Notes under the pieces: model-generated | What the model saw: the letters and a program-made list of their open reading frames with translations, nothing else | What the model was told of the DNA's origin: nothing | The model's database searches: none | Assembly: GCA_024682035.1 (NCBI GenBank) | Contig: JAIKZS010000048.1 | Location: 1-49,431 of the forward strand | DNA length: 49,431 nt | Source: Bacteroidaceae bacterium | GTDB lineage: Bacteria; Bacteroidota; Bacteroidia; Bacteroidales; Bacteroidaceae | Direction of reading: 5' to 3' | Made by a program: the position numbers and the translations under genes | Shown: positions 35,976 to 43,613 of the stretch, in pieces | Position numbering within the stretch: the stretch's first letter is position 1 | How the letters are laid out: each line of letters opens with the position of its first letter

Positions 35976-36872
35976 ATGGATAAAAAAGTAAATGGTCATG
36001 CCGCCGTAATCCTGGCGAATGTAATATTTGGTTTAGGTGTTCCTATAACAAAATATTTACTTGATGGCTGGGCAACGCCAATGGTTTACATGGCCCTACG
36101 TTGTATCGGAGCAACCTTGATATTCTGGCTAATAGCAGCATTTTTACCTAAAGAAAAAGTAGAAAAAAAAGATCTCGTAATTATCATGCTTGGTGGTTTA
36201 ACTGGTTTTGTTATCTCTCAGACGCTCACAGCATGGTCGCTAAACTATACAAGTCCTGTTTATTACTCTCTGATTGCGACTCTAGTTCCTATTGGTACCA
36301 TGTTGCTGGCAGCCGTTTTTCTCAAAGAAAATATCACTGGTGTCAAGCTTTTGGGTGTATGCTTGGGCATAGCTGGTGCTGCGTTATTGGTATTGGTAAA
36401 ATGGCAAACAGAAGCTGGTAGTAATGACTTACTTGGTATTTTCTTAGCATTATTAAGTTTACTCACATGGGTTATTTATCTTATTATAACAAGCAAGGTG
36501 TCGGCCAAATATAGTGCTGTTACACAGATGAAATGGATTTTCCTTGTTTCAACCATTGCTGTTTTACCATTTGCATGGAATGAGTTTCCTGAGACTAAAC
36601 TTTTTAGTGGTGATTATGGATTTTCAGAAGGACTGATGGGCATAGGTGGTATGACTTTCATTGTTGTGTTTGCTACAGTATTAGGTTATTTCATGATACC
36701 ATATGCGATGAAATATTTGCGTGCTACTACCGTTAGTATCTATACAAACCTTCAACCTATCGTGGCATCGCTTGTAGCAATAGCCATAGGGCAAGATGTC
36801 TTTACGTGGGATAAGCCTGTTGCAGCAGTCCTTGTGTTGGCTGGTGCTTATTTAGCTACACAAAAGAATTAA
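35976..36872 (+). CDS. EamA/DMT-family membrane transporter
   Basis: The 298-residue protein has about ten hydrophobic helices arranged as two EamA repeats (residues 8-135 and 150-296). The first begins AAVILANVIFGLGVPITKYLL and ends in a loop with PIGTMLLAAVFLKENITGVKLLG, where the charged FLKE(N) is a family hallmark. Members export amino acids, metabolites or drugs by exchange across the inner membrane; the substrate cannot be read here. It has its own promoter-like box and a strong terminator, so it is probably monocistronic. Confidence 0.9.
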   Translation: MDKKVNGHAAVILANVIFGLGVPITKYLLDGWATPMVYMALRCIGATLIFWLIAAFLPKEKVEKKDLVIIMLGGLTGFVISQTLTAWSLNYTSPVYYSLIATLVPIGTMLLAAVFLKENITGVKLLGVCLGIAGAALLVLVKWQTEAGSNDLLGIFLALLSLLTWVIYLIITSKVSAKYSAVTQMKWIFLVSTIAVLPFAWNEFPETKLFSGDYGFSEGLMGIGGMTFIVVFATVLGYFMIPYAMKYLRATTVSIYTNLQPIVASLVAIAIGQDVFTWDKPVAAVLVLAGAYLATQKN

Positions 36873-36897
36873 TTTTATATACCCTATTTACCACAAT

Positions 36898-36938
36898 AAA
36901 AAGATGGCAGATCCTTTTTAGACCTGCCATCTTTTTTT
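36898..36938. terminator. Strong bidirectional terminator
   Basis: AAAAAGATGGCAG (36898-36910) pairs with CTGCCATC and T residues from 36924. T-runs follow on both strands, serving the EamA gene and the convergent MBL-fold gene. Confidence 0.85.
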
Positions 36939-36952
36939 GTATTATGGATTAC

Positions 36953-37690
36953 TTATTGCATTTCTCTCAACCACACATCAATACCAGAATTATCTGCATC
37001 TAAGCGCTGTTTTATTTGTGCCACGTCAGTATTTCCAAAATGATATGGAATTAACACCTTGGGCTGAATCATCCAAGCAGCTCGTACAGCCTGATCAACA
37101 GTCATTGTATAAGGTTGGTTCACAGGAATAAACGCTACATCTATTTTTTCGTCTTTCAAATCTGACATTTCTGGAATGTCTTCGGTGTCGCCTGCAATGT
37201 ATATTTTTAAGCCATCAATATTCAATATATAACCATTGCCAACACCTTGAGGATGGAATTGCAAATGTTCGGGTGTTGTATTATATGCTGGTACTACTTT
37301 CATCGAGATATCTTTCGTTATCTTTCTAGAATCGCCATTCCTAAGTACCATACCCTTATTAGCCTGATCAAAACAACGCTGATTCATATACAATATAGAG
37401 TTTGGCTTCATCAGAGAATTAATTGTCTCTATATTAAAATGATCACCATGCTCATGGGTCACCAATATTAAATCACCTTTCGGGAACTTCGAATAATCGG
37501 TACCATAGTTTGGTACAGCATCTACATGAATCTCATAACCCTGATATTCAATTGCCATTGTGGCATGTTTGATAAGTGTAATATTCACTTCATTACCACT
37601 TTTTGTTTTAAAGGTTTCCACTTTGTAGTTTTGGGCAGAAACCATCATTGCGGTAGCTAATACCAACGTCATCATAATTAACTTCTTCAT
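36953..37690 (-). CDS. Exported metallo-beta-lactamase-fold hydrolase
   Basis: The 245-residue protein has a signal peptide (MKKLIMMTLVLATAMMVSAQ) and the MBL-fold zinc motif THEHGDHF (His79, His81, Asp83, His84). Further ligands lie in AGDTED (about 167-172), and a YHFG histidine is near 217. The short form resembles the UlaG-like group of metal-dependent hydrolases. Substrate is unknown; there is no sign of true beta-lactamase activity. It starts only 7 bases after the giant DUF4011-helicase gene in the same direction, so the two are almost certainly on one transcript. A bidirectional terminator follows. Confidence 0.88.
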   Translation of the reverse strand: MKKLIMMTLVLATAMMVSAQNYKVETFKTKSGNEVNITLIKHATMAIEYQGYEIHVDAVPNYGTDYSKFPKGDLILVTHEHGDHFNIETINSLMKPNSILYMNQRCFDQANKGMVLRNGDSRKITKDISMKVVPAYNTTPEHLQFHPQGVGNGYILNIDGLKIYIAGDTEDIPEMSDLKDEKIDVAFIPVNQPYTMTVDQAVRAAWMIQPKVLIPYHFGNTDVAQIKQRLDADNSGIDVWLREMQ

Positions 37691-37697
37691 TTAATGG

Positions 37698-40600
37698 TCA
37701 TTTTAAATTGTTTAACGATATTTTATTTCCTAATTCTTCTTTTAATTTACCCATGTTAATAAGATTATTAATAGCCTTCTCGGCAGCAGAATCCACATTT
37801 GCTCCTTTTCGACTAAACCCTAACAAAGTAGAAATTACTTTTTTCAAATCCTCACGAGGGATGGATATTTGTTGTTCTACAGCATAGAGGGCAGCATTCA
37901 TTAGTTCTATTATTGGAACATCAGAAATGTCACGTTTTGACTCTACTCGATAGAAAGAATAGTCGAATGCCACTACTTTATCCATCCAATACACATTGTT
38001 TTTCCCATCGCTCATGGGGTCTAAATAATAATCAACCAATATATTATCAACAAGACTTTGCAACCGAGGAGTTACTCGCTGCATATTCCATAAGTTTGCA
38101 ATACGCTTATAAAGATAATTATTGGTAACAGGCTGCTCAATTGTAATAATCTGTGTAAGTTGATCTTTTACTTTGGCAGCATTTTTAATAACTCTTTCGA
38201 TGTCAGGTTGTGCTGTAGATGCTCTAAGCGATGCTGTTTTATATACTTTTTCGCGTAGATTCACCGCTTTAGCAACAGGTTCATCTGCAATACTGAACAG
38301 CTTGAGTTGTGTTGCTTCTCCTTCTTCATTTTGTTTTTTCGCTTGCTCTGGATGTTGTAAATTGTAAAGCCTTTCAAGGATACTGCGTATCACTCTATCT
38401 GGATCTTGGAACCAATCAACCGACCAAACTCGCATGAAGTTCCATTTTAGCATTTTCAATACATTAGGTTGGCAAATTTCACGATCACGAGTCGTCTTTG
38501 TATTATAATAGTTTTTACCGTCGGTTAAAATGCCCAATAAGTATTTATCAGAATCGCGTGGATCCACAACAGCCAAATCAATACGGAAATTCGATTTACC
38601 TACCATTCTATCCACTTGATATCCTTTTTGTTGTAATACAATTGAGAGTTCATTAGCGATTTCGTCTGCTTGAATTTTAGCAGAGGATGGTGTTGGTAGT
38701 ACCTGCATTCCTTGAGTAGCAAATTCCAAGAATTTTTTCAGACCTATTACGCCTTTGGCATTAGAACGTTTAAGATCAATCTGTTCTGGTTTTAATGTGG
38801 AAAATACCATCATCTCATAACGTGCACGTGATACGGCAACATTCAGTCTTCGTTCTCCACCCTCATTATTAAGTGGACCAAAATTCATTGATACAATACC
38901 ATTTTTATCAGGTCCATAACCAATAGAAAACAAAATCACATCGCGTTCGTCACCTTGAACATTCTCTAAGTTTTTAATAAAGATAGGTTCTTCGCTTTGG
39001 CTGGATTTTAATTCCAAGTCAGGATGCTTTGCCATTTCTTCGTCCAGACAATCTTCGATTAAACTCTGTTGCACCTTACTAAAAGAAACGATTCCTATAC
39101 TATATTTACTTAATTCTGCATCAGAGAGTCTTCTAATTACTTCTTGTACAATCGCTTTCGCTTCAGCCGGATTACTACGTGTACGTCCTTTATCATATGC
39201 TCCTTCTATTTGTACAAGTGAGACTTTTGACATGCGATCGTCAATTGAGGGGAAAGTATATAATTTACCATCATAATATTGAGAGTTACTAAAAGCAATC
39301 AAACTCTCATGTTTACTTCGGTAATGCCAAGTAAGATAGCGTGAAGGAATAGATAGTGCAATGCAATCATCAAGAATACTTTCCATATCATCAATTTCGG
39401 CTTCTTCCTCGTCAACCGCAGAGGTCGAGAAGAAACTGGTAGGTGGCATCTGCATAGGATCTCCAACGACCACCAATGCTTTTCCTCTTGCTATTGCACC
39501 AACAGCCTCACTAGTTGGCATCTGCGAAGCTTCATCAAAAATAACAATATCAAACTTATCTCTATCAAGATCTATGTATTGTGCCACAGAAATAGGACTC
39601 ATCAGCATACACGGACATAACCTCGGTAACAAAGTAGGAATTTGGTCTATAATCTTGCGTATTGAAGTCCCTCGCCCACCATTTGCAATATTTCGTTTCA
39701 AAATACCCATTTCAGAATTAGCAGCAGCTTCCATAATTTGAGAAGGAACATTGGCAGCTAACCTGTAATAAAGTTCCTTCTTTGTGAGCTCTTGGAATTC
39801 GGTAGTTTCCTTACGATATTTATCAATCAACTTGCTAAATAGTAATCCATTAAACATGCGTAAGTTCTCATCTTCATCCACCCTCATCAATATTAATTGA
39901 TGGTATATACCTTTTAAAACAGCCTGTGCTGCCTCTGCTCCATTCTTTCGTTCTTTTTCAATATAATTACACACACAATGCAGATGTTCCGTCTCTAATT
40001 CACGTTTGCAAGATACCCATTGACACCAATCCTTCACTTTATCAAAATTCAGTGTCCAACGCTCTAACGTGTTAGGTATGCTTGAGGAAATATGTTCTGT
40101 AGGCAATGACATACGAGCAAATGTCGCCATCATAGATTTCTGTTGATTAAACAACAGACTTAAGTTCAGCAATTCCTTCATCTCATCACCATATTGCTGC
40201 TTGAATAAAGGCAAATTCTCTTCTGTCTTTTGCAAAAAAAGATCTCTTACTGATGAATAACTCATGTCATGTCTATTTGCGAAGTCAACCAAGAACTGAA
40301 TCACTTGTGGTGCCGCATTATATGACTGCTCTATCTTAGTCCAATCTTGATTTGTGTTAGTGACTAGTGTGTCAAATGATTCCTTTAACAGGTCAATGTT
40401 TTCATTTACTTTCTTATTATTCGTCTGATAGGTTTCAACCTTTTCCAATAATTCTACAACTCCTTCTGGTTTTAATGTACTATCAAACATACGCATCTTT
40501 TTCATAAAAGATCGTTTAGCTAAAAACCTACTCAGGAACCATTTTTTATGAATAGAGTTCCATTCAAAGAGCATTTTCTGGGGATCTAATTCCAATATGC

Positions 40601-43505
40601 TATCTGAACATTGTCGCTTCAATTGTTGTTTTATTAAATCACGTTTTCTACCAGCACTAACCACCTCATAAAAATCTTTTCTGAAGTCTTGGTCAGACGC
40701 CATTTTTAACAAATTGCCATTCATATTATAGGCATTCTGTAAAGCGGCAATGAATTTAATTAACCCTTCAAGTTCATCTATACTATCATCTGTATTACAA
40801 TTTAATAGCTTATTTATAAATGCTTCTGCTGAATGCTTTAATTCATAGAAAGCATTACTATATTTTTGTAGCGTTTCTTTTATTTTGGTAATGGTTTCTA
40901 ATCGCGCATCATGAGGTTCTAAGCCGTTAAGAGGATGATCAGCAGGATGGCCGACAAATTGAAAAACTGTATCTAGGTTGCGAATGCTGTTTTCCCATTC
41001 ATTCAATTTTTCAATGTTCACCAATTTTAAATCTGGGAGATTATCATTCAGTTCCTCATCATATTTTATTGACAAATAGCGTATAATATAATCATACAAA
41101 GAAAGGCCAGTAGGCAATACCTTATGTAAGGACTCTATGTTGCCAATCATTTTCAAACGATGCTCATACAATTTGTTGGCAGTACTTTCGAATTCTTTAG
41201 GTGATTGTATATGTGCAGCATCTAAAGCTTTTTGCATCTGAGACAGGAAATGCTGCTTTGTCATTTTATTTGAATGCATTTCCAGACAGAATGGTTCAAG
41301 CCCAATTTTCTTGAGTCGTTTTTGTACAACCTCCAACGCAGCCATCTTTTCTGCAACAAATAGCACCCGTTTTCCTTGATACAGAGCATTGGCTATCATG
41401 TTAGTAATTGTCTGCGATTTACCTGTTCCAGGAGGGCCATGCAAAATGAAACTTTTACCGTCACCTGAATCTATTACAGCTTCCATCTGCGAAGAGTCAA
41501 CATCCAACGGAATTGCATAGCGTTGTGGTTTGATAGATTTATCCATCAACCTAGCATCTATACCGCCCATATCGTCCTGCCAATTTAATTTATTCTCCAT
41601 CAAGGTGGATATCACAGGATTAATTTTTAGCTTGTCAGCATTGCTATGAATATCATTCCACATTACAAATTTGTTGAAAGAAAACAGACCCAACATTGTT
41701 TCCTCCAACACATTCCATCGCTTCATGTTACTCAAATACTGTCGCATAGCAGCAAACACTTGCTTCACATCTACACCGTGTTCATCAGAGGGCAAAGGAT
41801 TGAGTCCTTTTAAATTAAGGTGGAACTGTTGCTTCAACAATTCTAGTAAAGTAATGTTTAAAATAATTTCTTCGTCTCGGGAACGGATTATATATCCTGC
41901 CCCTCCACCCTTGCGTACTAAATCAACTGGCAATAATAATATAGGTGCATAACGAGGTTGTACACTTTTTTCGCTTTCATACCATTTCAACATACCCAAT
42001 GACAAAAAAAGGGAATTGGCGCCATTCTCTTCCATTGTGGTGCGAGCTGTACGGTATAGAAACTTTACAGCATTTTTTAGCTCTGTTTCAGTCAAGAACG
42101 AAATTAAACGTTTATTATTTAATTCATTTTTTGTCAAATCCTCTAAATCAGCTGCCTGTAAAACAGAATCATACATTTCACTTTCCGAAGGCTCTATTTG
42201 CGTTTTAGGAAATGGCTGAATGCTGAAACTTTTTCCCGTCTGTAGTTCATCTTCAATATGATCTATACCAAATGAAACGAATGGTATTAGGCGTTTCCCT
42301 AATTTTGCATTTATCAAGTTATTTCTTAATGAGAAATCTAATAATTTTCGTTCCCAGATGGTTTGCTTAGTCACAGTCTGTTTATCTTCTTCTATTTTCA
42401 AAGCATAATGATCCAGATGTTCCACCTTATTTGTAGCAAGTTCATGCTGCAATCCTTTGTTATCTACAGTCAGCTTGCCATTAAGTTCAATTCTTTGGGG
42501 TAAAGGCTTAATATTACTCAATCTGCAACGATGCACATCAACAAAATATTGAAATTTATTTTCTTCTTTCAATGATATAATAGCAGCCTTTACGGCTTCA
42601 TCAAAAGATACACCATTAGAAGAAGTAACCAAGGTTGTTTCTACTACTACGATATCATTCACACCATCTGCACATTTTTTTAGCAGAAATGATGCATCAT
42701 CGCCTATATTCTGTGCATAAATATCTTCTGTAATCCAAGCGCCAACAAATGCATGATCTTTTAATATAATAAGCAAAGGGAACAAACCAACAGCTTCCAA
42801 GCAAGAAGCATAAAGTAATGTTGTGTCTAAACATGTACCAAGCTTTTCGCTGAGCACCTTGTCTGCTAACCTTATTCGCTGGCCAAAGGGGTCGAACGAT
42901 GATGGAGGGGCAGAATATACTATACCTATTTCACGTAGAGCTTCGAAAATGGCAGCTACTTGCAACCTAGCTCTGTGCCTGTCTTGAGTCTGATACTCAT
43001 CCATAGCTGAGGAGCCTGTCCATTTCTGCATATAATGAGATGCTTTGACTACAACACTTGATATGAGAGGATGATTCGGTACGACAAAAGATGCCAGAAG
43101 TTCAGGACGGACAGATGATCCTGACCACTGATCAAAAGCCATTAAACTAATTGGAAATGCGTGAGACAACAGCACATCTTCACCAGCGCTAATGGTGATG
43201 GTAAAGGCTGTACCAACCATCTCAGTCATACTTAACAAGCTATCAATTAAAGGCTCAATTTTCAGGTCTGCAACTTGCGCTCTTTGTCCTGTGCCTACAA
43301 TCTCAATATGTTGTTCATTGGATTTTATGAATTCTCCACTTACTTTCACAGTTACTGTTTGCCAGTTAGTAGAATCACGATTCTCTATTTCACACAACGT
43401 GCAGGTGTTCACCTTATTAAGCAACATCGAATAATTCACACAAGGAAGATAGTCAAATCTTAAAACGCCTTGATGCCCATTTTCAAATGATGTTATATAA
43501 TCCAT
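37698..43505 (-). CDS. Giant DUF4011 / SF1 helicase / DxK nuclease protein with transglutaminase-like N-terminal region
   Basis: From the ATG at 43505 the protein has 1935 residues; a GTG at 43529 lies upstream of the expected transcription start and is rejected. Domains in order: a beta-rich N-terminus (about 10-130); a transglutaminase-like core with GTCLD Cys near 225 and DHAF His251; DUF4011 (from about 382, WERKLLDFSLRNNLINA). The SF1 helicase has Walker A GPPGTGKS at 690-697, DEASQ at 1324-1328, GDPMQMPP from 1348, and VQGDERD and NVAVSRAR near 1555. A Vsr/MTES_1575-like nuclease follows, with Asp1643 and an Asp1662-Gly-Lys1664 (DxK) motif. A DUF3320-like winged helix (about 1770-1870) ends it. 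The DUF4011-helicase-Vsr order matches Hhe-type antiviral proteins, so a single-protein phage-defence role is inferred, not shown. Confidence 0.88.
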   Translation of the reverse strand: MDYITSFENGHQGVLRFDYLPCVNYSMLLNKVNTCTLCEIENRDSTNWQTVTVKVSGEFIKSNEQHIEIVGTGQRAQVADLKIEPLIDSLLSMTEMVGTAFTITISAGEDVLLSHAFPISLMAFDQWSGSSVRPELLASFVVPNHPLISSVVVKASHYMQKWTGSSAMDEYQTQDRHRARLQVAAIFEALREIGIVYSAPPSSFDPFGQRIRLADKVLSEKLGTCLDTTLLYASCLEAVGLFPLLIILKDHAFVGAWITEDIYAQNIGDDASFLLKKCADGVNDIVVVETTLVTSSNGVSFDEAVKAAIISLKEENKFQYFVDVHRCRLSNIKPLPQRIELNGKLTVDNKGLQHELATNKVEHLDHYALKIEEDKQTVTKQTIWERKLLDFSLRNNLINAKLGKRLIPFVSFGIDHIEDELQTGKSFSIQPFPKTQIEPSESEMYDSVLQAADLEDLTKNELNNKRLISFLTETELKNAVKFLYRTARTTMEENGANSLFLSLGMLKWYESEKSVQPRYAPILLLPVDLVRKGGGAGYIIRSRDEEIILNITLLELLKQQFHLNLKGLNPLPSDEHGVDVKQVFAAMRQYLSNMKRWNVLEETMLGLFSFNKFVMWNDIHSNADKLKINPVISTLMENKLNWQDDMGGIDARLMDKSIKPQRYAIPLDVDSSQMEAVIDSGDGKSFILHGPPGTGKSQTITNMIANALYQGKRVLFVAEKMAALEVVQKRLKKIGLEPFCLEMHSNKMTKQHFLSQMQKALDAAHIQSPKEFESTANKLYEHRLKMIGNIESLHKVLPTGLSLYDYIIRYLSIKYDEELNDNLPDLKLVNIEKLNEWENSIRNLDTVFQFVGHPADHPLNGLEPHDARLETITKIKETLQKYSNAFYELKHSAEAFINKLLNCNTDDSIDELEGLIKFIAALQNAYNMNGNLLKMASDQDFRKDFYEVVSAGRKRDLIKQQLKRQCSDSILELDPQKMLFEWNSIHKKWFLSRFLAKRSFMKKMRMFDSTLKPEGVVELLEKVETYQTNNKKVNENIDLLKESFDTLVTNTNQDWTKIEQSYNAAPQVIQFLVDFANRHDMSYSSVRDLFLQKTEENLPLFKQQYGDEMKELLNLSLLFNQQKSMMATFARMSLPTEHISSSIPNTLERWTLNFDKVKDWCQWVSCKRELETEHLHCVCNYIEKERKNGAEAAQAVLKGIYHQLILMRVDEDENLRMFNGLLFSKLIDKYRKETTEFQELTKKELYYRLAANVPSQIMEAAANSEMGILKRNIANGGRGTSIRKIIDQIPTLLPRLCPCMLMSPISVAQYIDLDRDKFDIVIFDEASQMPTSEAVGAIARGKALVVVGDPMQMPPTSFFSTSAVDEEEAEIDDMESILDDCIALSIPSRYLTWHYRSKHESLIAFSNSQYYDGKLYTFPSIDDRMSKVSLVQIEGAYDKGRTRSNPAEAKAIVQEVIRRLSDAELSKYSIGIVSFSKVQQSLIEDCLDEEMAKHPDLELKSSQSEEPIFIKNLENVQGDERDVILFSIGYGPDKNGIVSMNFGPLNNEGGERRLNVAVSRARYEMMVFSTLKPEQIDLKRSNAKGVIGLKKFLEFATQGMQVLPTPSSAKIQADEIANELSIVLQQKGYQVDRMVGKSNFRIDLAVVDPRDSDKYLLGILTDGKNYYNTKTTRDREICQPNVLKMLKWNFMRVWSVDWFQDPDRVIRSILERLYNLQHPEQAKKQNEEGEATQLKLFSIADEPVAKAVNLREKVYKTASLRASTAQPDIERVIKNAAKVKDQLTQIITIEQPVTNNYLYKRIANLWNMQRVTPRLQSLVDNILVDYYLDPMSDGKNNVYWMDKVVAFDYSFYRVESKRDISDVPIIELMNAALYAVEQQISIPREDLKKVISTLLGFSRKGANVDSAAEKAINNLINMGKLKEELGNKISLNNLK

Positions 43506-43531
43506 TTCCTTAGTTTTTATTATATGCACTT

Positions 43532-43539
43532 CAAATTTA
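43532..43539 (-). promoter_or_regulatory. -7 promoter element for the giant helicase operon
   Basis: On the minus strand this is TAAATTTG, matching TAnnTTTG, 27 bases before the ATG at 43505. It is divergent from the GH3 promoter. Confidence 0.6.
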
Positions 43540-43573
43540 GAAAATTATTTACGATTATCAATAAAAAATGTTT

Positions 43574-43581
43574 TATATTTG
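43574..43581 (+). promoter_or_regulatory. -7 promoter element for the GH3 gene
   Basis: TATATTTG matches TAnnTTTG, 33 bases before the ATG at 43614; any start before it is excluded. Confidence 0.6.
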
Positions 43582-43613
43582 TAGTAAATAACCATAATTC
43601 AAGAATAAGTACT

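Noticed and set aside
36953-37690. True beta-lactamase or resistance gene
   Set aside because: The MBL-fold motifs are of the general metal-dependent hydrolase type, and nothing in the sequence points to antibiotic hydrolysis.
43506-43529. GTG start of the giant helicase at 43529
   Set aside because: It lies upstream of the transcription start implied by the -7 box at 43532-43539; the ATG at 43505 is better placed.
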